This document shows, piece after piece, positions 1 through 7,562 of a DNA stretch of 64,000 bases (positions are counted from its first letter, which is position 1; every line of letters begins with the position of its first letter). The notes beneath the pieces were generated by a model. The model ran no database searches. It was not told the DNA's origin and worked only from the letters and a program-made list of their open reading frames with translations. A program made the position numbers and the translations under genes. The DNA is from Apilactobacillus ozensis DSM 23829 = JCM 17196 (lineage in GTDB: Bacteria > Bacillota > Bacilli > Lactobacillales > Lactobacillaceae). The stretch lies in contig NZ_AYYQ01000001.1 in the NCBI RefSeq assembly GCF_001435995.1, forward strand, positions 1-64,000, written 5' to 3'.

Positions 1-50
1 AATATTTGGGATTAATATCCTAGTAAAAGTTGTCTAACTTTTGGGGTTCA
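1..50 (-). mobile_element. Terminal end of an IS3/IS150-like insertion sequence (partial)
   Basis: Read on the minus strand from position 50, the sequence begins TGAACC, then CCAAAAGTT and AGACA. This resembles the terminal inverted repeat of IS3-family, IS150-group elements, which start with 5'-TG. The same TGAACC and AAAAGTTxGACA blocks recur at 21196-21220. The rest of the element, including any transposase, would lie left of the window, so the family call is an inference from a short end. Confidence 0.4.
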
Positions 51-110
51 CATCATTTAGCTTTTTTATTTTTTATTTGTAAATTCCCTAATCAAGCACT
101 ATTATAAACA

Positions 111-124
111 TGAAAGCGTTTAAA
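111..124 (+). promoter_or_regulatory. cre-like catabolite control site
   Basis: TGAAAGCGTTTAAA matches the cre consensus TGWAANCGNTNWCA at all but one position. It lies just downstream of a possible -10 (TATAAA, 103-108) and upstream of the permease gene at 205, a position where CcpA binding would repress. Function is inferred from the match only. Confidence 0.5.
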
Positions 125-204
125 TACTGCCACGATAGGCTTCAAATAATTTTACATCAAAAAAGTTTTTTGGTAATATGTTTTGAGACCATGAAAGGAG
201 TTTT

Positions 205-1806
205 ATGAAAAACACAAATAAAACAAAAAAGAAAATAGGTTTATTTCAAATTGTAATGTTAGGTTTAAGTTCAATTATCGGTTCAGGATGGTTGTTCGGT
301 TCTTGGGAAGCTTCTAGAGTTGCCGGACCAGCAGCAATAATATCTTGGGTTGTAGGTGCAATTGTTATTGGAGCAATTGCTTTTAACTATATTGAACTAG
401 GTTCAATGTTCCCCGAAAGTGGTGGTATGAGTAAGTATGCTCAATACTCTCACGGTTCATTGCTAGGATTTATAGCAGCTTGGGCTAACTGGGTTTCATT
501 AGTAACATTAATTCCAATTGAAGCTGTGGCTGCCGTTCAATATATGAACACTTGGCCTTGGAAATGGGCTAGCTGGACACACGGATTTATGGAAAAAGGT
601 GAAATATCAAACCAAGGTTTATTAGTGGTTTTCCTTTTCATATTAGTCTTTACACTGTTGAATTACTGGTCAGTTAACTTATTAGCTCGCTTCACAAGTG
701 TTATTTCCATTCTTAAATTAGGTGTTCCAATGCTAACAATTATTATGTTGTTACTATCTGGATTCCACTCAGGTAATTTCACTTCTGCGGGCGGATTTAT
801 GCCTTACGGTAGTGCTGCTATTTTCTCAGCAACAACTGCTTCAGGTATTATCTTCTCATATAACGCTTTCCAAGTTGTTATTAATATGGGACAAGAAATT
901 AAGAATCCTAAAAAGAATATATCACGTGGAATTGTTATTTCACTTGGTATCAGTATAGTTATTTATGTGTTACTTCAATTTACATTTATCGGATCAGTTA
1001 TCCCTGCTGACTTAGCAAATGGTTGGCATGGTGTTGATTTTGAATCACCATTCGCTGACTTAGCTATTTTACTTGGTATTCACTGGTTAGCTATACTATT
1101 ATATTTAGACGCTTTCGTTTCGCCTTTTGGTACTGGTGTTTCCTTCGTAGCACAAACTGCGAGAACCCTTGCTGCCATGAAAGATAATGGACACATGCCT
1201 AAATTCTTAGGTATCATTAATGAACGTTGGGGTGTCCCACGTATTGCAATGGTTGTTAACATGATTGTAAGTGTCTTGTTAGTTGCTATCTTTAGAAGTT
1301 GGGGAACTTTAGCTAGTGTTATTTCCACTTCTACATTGATTGCTTATCTAACAGGTCCAGTTACTGTTAAATCATTGAGAAAGATGGCGCCTAACTTCAA
1401 ACGTCCAATTAGAATTAAATTGCTAGAATTTATGGCTCCATTTGCATTTGTGCTAGCTAGTTTAGCTACTTACTGGGCAATGTGGCCAACTACTATCAAA
1501 GTTATCGGAGTTATCCTATTAGGTTTACCTTTCTACTTCTACTTCGAATGGAAAACTAATTGGAACAAGACTGGTAACCAATTCAAAGGTAGTCTATGGA
1601 TGATTGGATACTTAATTTTCATTTCAATCATTTCTTACCTAGGTAGTTCTGATTTTGGTGGAATTAACTTAATTCCATATCCATTTGACTTCGTAGTTAT
1701 TATTATAGTTTCATTAATTTGCTACTACTGGGGTATTTCTTCTTACGTAGTAACTAAGAACTTAGATAACGCTAAAGCAGTAAATGACAAAGTTCAAATG
1801 AAATAA
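205..1806 (+). CDS. APC-family amino-acid permease
   Basis: A 533-residue integral membrane transporter with about 12 or more hydrophobic segments. The N-terminus carries the amino acid-polyamine-organocation signature: a glycine-rich first helix with SSIIGSGWLFGSW near residues 18-30. The size and the GSGWLFGS/WEAS start resemble the aspartate-proton symporter YveA of Bacillus subtilis, but the substrate cannot be read from sequence. The start ATG follows a GAAAGGAG ribosome binding site. The gene stands alone, ends in a strong terminator at 1837-1870, and has a cre-like site upstream, suggesting catabolite control. Confidence 0.85.
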   Translation: MKNTNKTKKKIGLFQIVMLGLSSIIGSGWLFGSWEASRVAGPAAIISWVVGAIVIGAIAFNYIELGSMFPESGGMSKYAQYSHGSLLGFIAAWANWVSLVTLIPIEAVAAVQYMNTWPWKWASWTHGFMEKGEISNQGLLVVFLFILVFTLLNYWSVNLLARFTSVISILKLGVPMLTIIMLLLSGFHSGNFTSAGGFMPYGSAAIFSATTASGIIFSYNAFQVVINMGQEIKNPKKNISRGIVISLGISIVIYVLLQFTFIGSVIPADLANGWHGVDFESPFADLAILLGIHWLAILLYLDAFVSPFGTGVSFVAQTARTLAAMKDNGHMPKFLGIINERWGVPRIAMVVNMIVSVLLVAIFRSWGTLASVISTSTLIAYLTGPVTVKSLRKMAPNFKRPIRIKLLEFMAPFAFVLASLATYWAMWPTTIKVIGVILLGLPFYFYFEWKTNWNKTGNQFKGSLWMIGYLIFISIISYLGSSDFGGINLIPYPFDFVVIIIVSLICYYWGISSYVVTKNLDNAKAVNDKVQMK

Positions 1807-1836
1807 ATAAAAATATTATTAAGATAATAATGGTCG

Positions 1837-1870
1837 AAAGAGTAAACAATATGTTTACTCTTTTTTCTTT
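1837..1870 (+). terminator. Intrinsic terminator of the permease gene
   Basis: Arms AAAGAGTAAAC and GTTTACTCTTT enclose a 5-nt loop and run into a T-rich tract. It separates the permease from the Trp leader promoter at 1886. Confidence 0.85.
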
Positions 1871-1885
1871 TAAATATATAAAAGG

Positions 1886-1914
1886 TTGACTTTTATAATT
1901 TATATATTTAAAAT
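1886..1914 (+). promoter_or_regulatory. Promoter of the trpXYZ leader
   Basis: TTGACT (1886-1891) and TAAAAT (1909-1914) are separated by exactly 17 bp. The start of transcription would be near 1921, giving a leader RNA of about 290 nt before the first structural gene. Confidence 0.7.
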
Positions 1915-1942
1915 TAGGTTATTAAGAAGGGAGAGGTTGTCA

Positions 1943-1996
1943 ATGAATAATATAAATAAAATTAGTTTTAGTAGTTGGCAAGGCTGGCAATATTAA
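1943..1996 (+). CDS. Trp-containing leader peptide (17 residues)
   Basis: An ATG preceded by AAGGGAGAGG (about 1926-1936) opens a 17-codon frame reading MNNINKISFSSWQGWQY, then TAA. The two Trp codons are at 1976-1978 and 1985-1987, close to the stop. Two of 17 residues being Trp, the good ribosome binding site, and the position just before a set of competing hairpins and a terminator upstream of a Trp-type importer all fit a ribosome-stalling attenuation peptide. No catalytic or structural role is expected. The interpretation is inferred; the frame and pairings are directly visible. Confidence 0.7.
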   Translation: MNNINKISFSSWQGWQY

Positions 1997-2124
1997 AGTC
2001 GTAGTGTGTTAATTTACAGATGCGACTTTGATAATTAGATGTTAAATCATTTATCGATAATGCATCTGTGCTGGCTATCTTCTCACGAATAAATGCCTGT
2101 GCGGATTTTATTAAAATGCCAGCC
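1982..2124 (+). promoter_or_regulatory. Attenuator: mutually exclusive leader pairings
   Basis: GGCTGGCA (1982-1989), overlapping the second Trp codon, is complementary to TGCCAGCC (2117-2124). GCTGGC (2070-2075) can pair with the same target at 2118-2123, so the two compete. A further pair of exclusive hairpins is AAAGTCG/CGACTTT (1995-2001 with 2023-2029, covering the peptide stop) and ACAGATGC/GCATCTGT (2016-2023 with 2062-2069). A ribosome stalled on Trp codons would mask 1982-1989 and shift the balance. No T-box motif (AGGGTGG type) is present. Confidence 0.6.
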
Positions 2125-2138
2125 AGGCCTAATAAATT

Positions 2139-2181
2139 AAAAGCGGACTGTCTGAGCATTCAGATATGTCCGCTTTTTTAT
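2139..2181 (+). terminator. Attenuator terminator before trpX
   Basis: Arms AAAAGCGGAC (2139-2148) and GTCCGCTTTT (2168-2177) with an inner TCTGA/TCAGA helix, followed by a T tract. It lies 32 nt before the trpX start and therefore controls read-through rather than ending an upstream gene. Confidence 0.85.
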
Positions 2182-2212
2182 TGCCATAAAATAATTATTT
2201 AAGGAGCGAAAT

Positions 2213-3211
2213 ATGAAAAGACTGTATGGAACCATTATTATCCTATTTTTAATTTTAACCTATGCCTTTTTGCAAGAGAGTCACCCTAAAAAAAACGATA
2301 AGAATCGCACCCCTATTGTGGGAATTTTGCAGCTAACTGATCACCCTGCTTTAAACGAAATTCATAAAGGTATTATCGATGGTTTAAAAGAATCTGGATA
2401 TTTCCCAAATAAAAATATAAAAATTGACTTTCAAAATGCCGAAGGTGATCAAAGTAATTTACAAACTATGAGTACTAAGTTTGCGAATGAAAATGTTGAT
2501 GCTGCGATTGGAATTGCTACCCCGGCTGCTCAATCGTTAGCCAATAGCATTAAAAATGCTCCAATTGTTTTAGGAGCGATTACTGACCCTGAAAAAGCAG
2601 GCTTAGTTGACAGTAACCAACACCCTGGTCGCAATGTTACAGGAGTATCCGATTTATTACCGCTACAACCTAATTTAGATTTAATCAAAGCATCCGTCCC
2701 GCATTTGAAAAATTTGGGCATTATTTACACATCTAGTGATAATTCATCGACAACTCAATATCAAATGTTCAAAAAGTTATGTAAAGAAAATCATATTAAT
2801 TTGAAAGCTTATACCATTGCTAACAGTAATGATTTAAACCAAGTGTCCCAACAAATGCTCCAAAAAGTAGATGCTGTATTTGTGCCAGTCGACAACACCA
2901 TTGCTAGTTCTATTCAAACTTTAATTGGAAATGCCAATGCCAAAAATATTCCTGTCTTTCCTGGATCAGATACTATGGTCAAAACTGGTGGTGTCGCAAC
3001 ATATACTGTTGACCAATATGGCATGGGTGTCCAAACTGGTAAAATGACGGCTGGAATTTTGAGAGGACAAATCGACCCCAAAAATACCCCTATCAGTTTT
3101 ACTAAACATCCAAAATTGGTAGTAAACCTTAAACAAGCTCAAAAATTAGGAATTCATCTACCTGAAAATATTATTCAAGAAGCCACACACAAAGGAGTGA
3201 TTTACAAATGA
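2213..3211 (+). CDS. trpX: ABC importer substrate-binding protein, TrpX type
   Basis: A 332-residue periplasmic-binding-type protein of the ABC_sub_bind family (PF04392), which in streptococci serves tryptophan uptake. A hydrophobic segment at residues 4-20 is followed by two similar alpha/beta lobes (GILQLTDHPALNEI at about 38; a second lobe from about 165). The N-terminal segment has no lipobox cysteine, so it looks like an uncleaved membrane anchor rather than a lipoprotein. The start follows AAGGAGCG. It overlaps trpY by 4 nt. The Trp leader upstream supports Trp or a related aromatic compound as ligand. Confidence 0.85.
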   Translation: MKRLYGTIIILFLILTYAFLQESHPKKNDKNRTPIVGILQLTDHPALNEIHKGIIDGLKESGYFPNKNIKIDFQNAEGDQSNLQTMSTKFANENVDAAIGIATPAAQSLANSIKNAPIVLGAITDPEKAGLVDSNQHPGRNVTGVSDLLPLQPNLDLIKASVPHLKNLGIIYTSSDNSSTTQYQMFKKLCKENHINLKAYTIANSNDLNQVSQQMLQKVDAVFVPVDNTIASSIQTLIGNANAKNIPVFPGSDTMVKTGGVATYTVDQYGMGVQTGKMTAGILRGQIDPKNTPISFTKHPKLVVNLKQAQKLGIHLPENIIQEATHKGVIYK

Positions 3212-4098
3212 GTATATTAGTATCTGCAATTGGACAGGGTTTGTTATGGGGAATTATCGGCGTTGGATTATTCTTAACCTTTAGAATTCTTGACTTCCCT
3301 GATATGACTGTTGAAGGAACTTTTCCAATGGGAGCAGCAACTTCCGTCACAGCAATTGCTCATGGTGTGTCACCATTTAATGCAACTATTTTAGCCTTTA
3401 TTGTCGGTTGTTTAGCCGGCTTAGTAACTGGGCTACTTTATACTAAAGCTAAAATTCCAGTTTTATTAGCCGGTATTTTAGTTATGACAGCATCTTACTC
3501 CATTGATTTAAGGATTATGGGTAAGCCCAATCAATCGTTGTTAGGTTTAAAGACGTTATTCAATAGTCCAGTATTTGCTAAGTTACCGCCTTACTTCGAT
3601 AGCATTTTTATAGGTATCTTAATTGTAGCAATTATTATCGCAATTTTAATTTACTTCCTACAGACTAACTTAGGTCAATCATTCATCGCTACCGGTGACA
3701 ATGAAGATATGGCTCAATCTCTTGGTATTAACACTGATAATATGAAAATTATGGGAGTCAGTGTATCCAATGGTTTAATTGCCCTAGGCGGTGCCCTAAT
3801 TGCACAAAATAATGGATATTCAGACGTTAATATGGGAATTGGAATAATCGTAGTGGCCTTAGCATCAATTATTATTGGTGAAGTTATTTTTGGTAATTTA
3901 ACAATGAATCAACGACTAATCGCAGTCATTTTAGGTAGTATAATTTATCGAATTATATTAATGATTGTATTACAACTTGGCTTTAATGCTAACGATTTCA
4001 ACTTAATTTCTTCAGTAATTCTGGCATTATTTATGTCATTACCAATCTTAGAAAAGAAATACAACCTCAAAAGAATTATTCAAAGGGGGCTAAAATAA
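3208..4098 (+). CDS. trpY: ABC importer permease, TrpY type
   Basis: A 296-residue membrane protein of the BPD_transp_2 permease class, with about eight hydrophobic segments. The conserved cytoplasmic loop contains GQSFIATGDNEDMAQSLGI near residue 155, which contacts the ATPase in this family. The start overlaps trpX and the stop overlaps the start of trpZ by 1 nt, so the three are translationally coupled. It forms the channel of the importer fed by the upstream binding protein. Confidence 0.85.
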   Translation: MSILVSAIGQGLLWGIIGVGLFLTFRILDFPDMTVEGTFPMGAATSVTAIAHGVSPFNATILAFIVGCLAGLVTGLLYTKAKIPVLLAGILVMTASYSIDLRIMGKPNQSLLGLKTLFNSPVFAKLPPYFDSIFIGILIVAIIIAILIYFLQTNLGQSFIATGDNEDMAQSLGINTDNMKIMGVSVSNGLIALGGALIAQNNGYSDVNMGIGIIVVALASIIIGEVIFGNLTMNQRLIAVILGSIIYRIILMIVLQLGFNANDFNLISSVILALFMSLPILEKKYNLKRIIQRGLK

Positions 4099-4865
4099 TG
4101 AGTAAGCCTATCTTTCAACTAAAAGACGTTACTAAAACGGTAAACGCCGGTTCACCCGAAGAACTGAATATTTTAAATCATCTAAATTTAGATATCCATG
4201 ATGGTGACTTTATAACTATCTTAGGTTCCAATGGGGCCGGTAAATCAACTTTATTTAACAGTATCACTGGCAATATTGTCCCCACTTCAGGGGATATCAT
4301 ATATAAAGGCAATCGCATCAATAAAATGTCAGTCGTTAAACGAACTAAGTTTTTGAGTCGCGTTTTCCAAGACCCTAAACTAGGTACTGCACCACGTATG
4401 ACTGTGGCGGAAAATCTACTATTAGCTGAAAAACGTGGTGAACATCGTTTATTCAACCTAAGAGGATTGAATAAACAGTTACCATTATTTAAAAAAATTA
4501 CCGCAAAAATGAATAATAGTTTAGATAAACGTTTAAACACCCCTACTGGAAATTTATCTGGTGGTCAAAGACAAGCCTTAAGTTTTTTAATGGCTACAAT
4601 TAAAAGACCTGACATTTTGCTGTTAGACGAACATACAGCTGCTTTAGACCCCAACACTTCTGAAAAATTGATGAAGATAACCAATGAGACTATCATCAAA
4701 GAAAATCTAACCTGTTTAATGATTACACATCAATTAGAAGATGCTTTAAAATATGGTAATCGACTAATTGTATTGCACAAAGGCGCCATTGCTTACGACT
4801 TTAACAGTGAAGAAAAGAAAAAGCTGTCTAAAGAAGATATGTACAAATTCTTCAACGAAAAATAA
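4098..4865 (+). CDS. trpZ: ABC importer ATPase, TrpZ type
   Basis: A 255-residue ABC ATPase. Walker A is GSNGAGKST at about residues 41-49, the signature LSGGQRQ is near 152, and Walker B LLLDEHTAALD is near 172, with the switch His in MITHQLED. The glutamate after the Walker B Asp is present. It powers the TrpXY importer; it is the last gene of the unit controlled by the Trp leader. I see no strong terminator before the next promoter at about 4894. Confidence 0.85.
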   Translation: MSKPIFQLKDVTKTVNAGSPEELNILNHLNLDIHDGDFITILGSNGAGKSTLFNSITGNIVPTSGDIIYKGNRINKMSVVKRTKFLSRVFQDPKLGTAPRMTVAENLLLAEKRGEHRLFNLRGLNKQLPLFKKITAKMNNSLDKRLNTPTGNLSGGQRQALSFLMATIKRPDILLLDEHTAALDPNTSEKLMKITNETIIKENLTCLMITHQLEDALKYGNRLIVLHKGAIAYDFNSEEKKKLSKEDMYKFFNEK

Positions 4866-4893
4866 CTAACAATACAATTAAATCCAATTTTGT

Positions 4894-4899
4894 TATAAT
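4894..4899 (+). promoter_or_regulatory. -10 element of the 4939 gene
   Basis: A perfect TATAAT with a TG two bases before it sits 40 bp before the TTG start at 4939. The -35 region is poor, as expected for an extended -10 promoter. Confidence 0.45.
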
Positions 4900-4938
4900 A
4901 CTGTATGGGGAAATTTGCCTTTTACAGGAGGGACAAAG

Positions 4939-5484
4939 TTGAATAATAACGATTCAGATTCTAGAATTCGTCGATACAATTTTAAACGTAGTGAACTAAA
5001 TGAAAAACCTAACAAAAATAAAGTTAAGGTTTGGCAAATTATATTAGCTATCGTATTAATTACAGCTTTTATCGTAGCTAGTGTTAAACTTTTTAGTGGC
5101 GATGTTAAGGGAACTAAAAAAAGTGATTACTACACAACTAAAAGTGCTAAGCAAACTGAAAGTAGTAGTAAGAAAAGCTCCAATAATAATGATCAAAAAA
5201 CTAAATATGAAACTAAAAAGACTAATTCTAGTGAAACAAACAACAACGATAACAATAGCAATAAATCTGATAGCAATAGCAGTAATAATAGTACTCCCGA
5301 CAATAACGAACCACCACAAAAGTATAATAATTCTACTTTTAATGTTACTCATACATTTGGTTCCGTGGAAGATGCTAAAAATTGGGCCACCGCAACTCAA
5401 AGCTCTTGGCTAAAAGATGGTTATACAAACTACACTGTGACTTCGGATAGTCAAGGTTACTACATTTTAAAATTTATCAAATAA
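4939..5484 (+). CDS. Membrane-anchored protein with Asn/Ser-rich stalk
   Basis: A hypothetical protein of 181 residues. A basic N-terminal region is followed by one hydrophobic segment (about residues 32-52). Then comes a low-complexity Lys/Ser/Asn linker of some 75 residues and a compact C-terminal domain ending in YYILKFIK that contains two Trp and several Tyr. I chose TTG 4939 as start because AGGAGGG at 4926-4932 lies 6 nt before it. A frame-extending TTG at 4915 would put that ribosome binding site inside the gene. The likely topology is an outward-facing domain on a flexible stalk. The C-terminal domain is not one I recognise. Confidence 0.7.
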   Translation: MNNNDSDSRIRRYNFKRSELNEKPNKNKVKVWQIILAIVLITAFIVASVKLFSGDVKGTKKSDYYTTKSAKQTESSSKKSSNNNDQKTKYETKKTNSSETNNNDNNSNKSDSNSSNNSTPDNNEPPQKYNNSTFNVTHTFGSVEDAKNWATATQSSWLKDGYTNYTVTSDSQGYYILKFIK

Positions 5485-5512
5485 AAAAAGACGGTTTTTA
5501 CCGTCTTTTTTA
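5484..5512. terminator. Bidirectional terminator between convergent genes
   Basis: AAAAAGACGG and CCGTCTTTTT flank a 6-nt loop, with A and T runs on either side. It serves both the anchored protein on the plus strand and the efflux gene on the minus strand. Confidence 0.85.
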
Positions 5513-6907
5513 TTTTGCAGATTTTTTAAAAACTAACATTTTAAAAGTAACTAACGCAGCTATAACAATTAAAACAAGCAAGACAATTAAAGCATTTTTA
5601 GAGCCCAACGCTGTACTGCCTACTTCGCCTAAGCTTTTGTGGCTAACTTGACTAATAGTTATGACGGCAGAAATAATTGAAGTAGCAATAGCTCCAGATA
5701 TTTGTTGAACTGTTGTAAAGACAGCATTTCCGTCACTATTTTCATGTCTTTTTAACTGCTTCAAACCGTTTGTCATAAAGTTACCGAATGATAATCCTAT
5801 ACATATCATATAAACTACATAAAAAATTAAAACCAGCGTATCGCTTAGATGCATACTAAAAGTAACAAATAAAATTAATGAAATAACTCCAAAACATAGT
5901 CCGCTTAACATTGGTGGCTTAGGGCCAAAGTTATCTAATATCTTCCCAGAAAATGGTGCAAATAATGCTCCAATAACTGCCCCAGGTAATACTACTAAGC
6001 CAGCTATCGTAGCAGATTTATGATTAACAATTTGAATATAGTTAGGCAAGATAAATGACAAACCTAAAGTTTCAAACTGAAGAATAAAAAATACTAAAAC
6101 ATGTCCTGCAAAGCCTTTATTTTTCAAAACATTCAAATTAACGATTGGATTTTCAATATGTGTAGAGCGTTGATATAAAATAATCATCCCTAAAATACCA
6201 ACTATGATTGGTAAGATGACTTTTAATGATAATACTTGGCCGTCGCCCATGCTGCTAAATCCAATAACCAATCCTAAGAAAGTAACCATAATTAGCATTA
6301 AACTAATTAAATCAAATTTAGCTTTATTGATTTCACTCTTTTGTTCAATTGCAAATAATCCCATTAATAGTGATAAAACTAATAGAGGTAATAATATAAC
6401 AAAGATGTAGCGCCATCCAATAGAAGATACGACAACTCCGCCAAAAGTTGGACCTACTGCTGGAGCAATGGCAGTAATTAAATTTCCAACTCCCATCATA
6501 AGACCTATTTTAGACTCAGGAACTTGTTCCAAAATAATATTAAACATTAATGGTAATGCTATTCCAGTTCCCATTCCTTGGACTACTCTTCCTAAAAGCA
6601 GCAAACTAAAGTTCGGAGCTATGATATCTAACCCTATTCCTAAAATAAATAATAAATTTGCTGTTATAAATAAGTTTTTTGTTTTAAAGTTACGTTTCAA
6701 AATAGCTGATAGCGGAATTACTATCGAAACAACTAATAAATAAATAGTTGTCATCCATTGCACAGTACTAGTGTTAATTCCGAATTCTTGCATTAACGTA
6801 GGAAATGTAATGTTCATAGATGTTTCAATTACAACTCCCGCAAAAGACATAATTCCTGCAGCAACCACAGCTAGAATAATTTTAAATGACATTTTTGAGC
6901 TAGCCAT
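5510..6907 (-). CDS. MFS drug:H+ antiporter, DHA2-type
   Basis: A multidrug efflux pump of the major facilitator superfamily, EmrB/QacA-like, about 465 residues with 13-14 hydrophobic segments. The DHA-type motif C region (AIAPAVGPTFGGVV) is near residue 145 and FVTFSMHL-type hydrophobic stretches continue to the C-terminus. The ATG at 6907 is preferred because AAAGGGGA lies 10 nt upstream; an in-frame ATG 21 nt earlier would have that site inside the gene. It begins 1 nt after the MarR gene, so the two form an operon in which the regulator probably controls the pump. Confidence 0.85.
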   Translation of the reverse strand: MASSKMSFKIILAVVAAGIMSFAGVVIETSMNITFPTLMQEFGINTSTVQWMTTIYLLVVSIVIPLSAILKRNFKTKNLFITANLLFILGIGLDIIAPNFSLLLLGRVVQGMGTGIALPLMFNIILEQVPESKIGLMMGVGNLITAIAPAVGPTFGGVVVSSIGWRYIFVILLPLLVLSLLMGLFAIEQKSEINKAKFDLISLMLIMVTFLGLVIGFSSMGDGQVLSLKVILPIIVGILGMIILYQRSTHIENPIVNLNVLKNKGFAGHVLVFFILQFETLGLSFILPNYIQIVNHKSATIAGLVVLPGAVIGALFAPFSGKILDNFGPKPPMLSGLCFGVISLILFVTFSMHLSDTLVLIFYVVYMICIGLSFGNFMTNGLKQLKRHENSDGNAVFTTVQQISGAIATSIISAVITISQVSHKSLGEVGSTALGSKNALIVLLVLIVIAALVTFKMLVFKKSAK

Positions 6908-6908
6908 T

Positions 6909-7337
6909 TTATAAATTCCCCTTTTCAAATTTAATTAATTTATGCATTACTCGATTCAAAAGTTTAATTTCTTCTTTTGAAAAATTGTTTTCAAAATTTT
7001 GTTGAGTAGTATCCATATATTGACTGATCACTTTTTGTAACTTTTTAGCATCATCAGTCAATAAAACTTGCTTTTTTCTAGAATCTTTTAAAGAAGCACT
7101 TCTAGTTATTAAATTATGATTTTCCATTCGTTTTAATAATACTGATGCTGTTGATTTTTGAATATAGAACTCTTCTTCAATATCTTTTTGAAATGTTTCC
7201 AACTCTTGACGTCGACTTAAAAAATCGATTACTGACATTTGAGTAGAAGTCAATCCATATTCATGTGCAAAAGCATCAAAACGCTTAACCATTTGAATGC
7301 ATGCTATTTTTAAAAGTATTCCAAAATTTTCTTTCAT
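6909..7337 (-). CDS. MarR-family transcriptional regulator
   Basis: A 142-residue winged-helix regulator. The recognition helix region reads IQKSTASVLLKRMENHNL around residues 63-80 and the wing carries the typical DSRKK sequence near 88. MarR proteins bind as dimers to palindromes and are released by phenolic or toxic ligands. A perfect inverted repeat sits between its promoter and its start (7351-7376), so autoregulation of this regulator-pump operon is likely. Confidence 0.88.
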   Translation of the reverse strand: MKENFGILLKIACIQMVKRFDAFAHEYGLTSTQMSVIDFLSRRQELETFQKDIEEEFYIQKSTASVLLKRMENHNLITRSASLKDSRKKQVLLTDDAKKLQKVISQYMDTTQQNFENNFSKEEIKLLNRVMHKLIKFEKGNL

Positions 7338-7350
7338 AATATTCCTCCTT

Positions 7351-7376
7351 AAAATAGTTAGCTAACTAACTATTTT
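7351..7376. promoter_or_regulatory. Nested palindromic operator of the MarR operon
   Basis: AAAATAGTTAG (7351-7361) and CTAACTATTTT (7366-7376) are perfect inverted repeats around CTAA. A second perfect palindrome, TAGTTAGCTAACTA, spans 7355-7368. The site lies just downstream of the minus-strand -10 (TAAAAT) and before the ribosome binding site, where a bound MarR dimer would block transcription. Confidence 0.7.
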
Positions 7377-7404
7377 ATAACAAAAAATATTTTTTTCAAC
7401 CCAA

Positions 7405-7436
7405 AATAAAAAAAAGTACTCTAAAAAGAGTACTTT
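7405..7436 (-). terminator. Terminator after tRNA-Arg
   Basis: AAAGTACTCT and AGAGTACTTT form a 10-bp stem with a short loop. On the minus strand it is followed by a run of eight T, directly downstream of the tRNA. Confidence 0.8.
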
Positions 7437-7442
7437 GTGATA

Positions 7443-7514
7443 TGCGTTCCCCGAGAATCGAACTCGGATCATGAGGACCGAAATCTCATGTGCTATCCAT
7501 TACACTAGGAACGC
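7443..7514 (-). tRNA. tRNA-Arg (anticodon TCG)
   Basis: On the minus strand GCGTTCC/GGAACGC form the acceptor stem, GTGT/GCAC the D stem, and the T arm contains GTTCGATTC. The anticodon loop TTTCGGT puts TCG at positions 34-36, reading CGA and related Arg codons. The discriminator is A and no CCA is encoded. The base pair at the bottom of the anticodon loop (31-39) is an A-C mismatch. Confidence 0.85.
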
Positions 7515-7562
7515 ATCTATAAATAATGATAATAATTTATAGAATATATTTCAAATAATTAG

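Noticed and set aside
1968-2159. 63-codon minus-strand frame across the Trp leader
   Set aside because: It lies on the opposite strand within a structured leader and terminator and has no ribosome binding site; its openness is chance.
1943-2181. Reading the trpXYZ leader as a T-box
   Set aside because: No AGGGTGG-type T-box motif, no stem I AGAGAG/GNUG elements and no ACCA-complementary bulge are visible.
5056-5413. Two long frames on either strand over the anchored protein
   Set aside because: They are shadows of the repetitive Asn/Ser/Lys linker codons; neither has a ribosome binding site.
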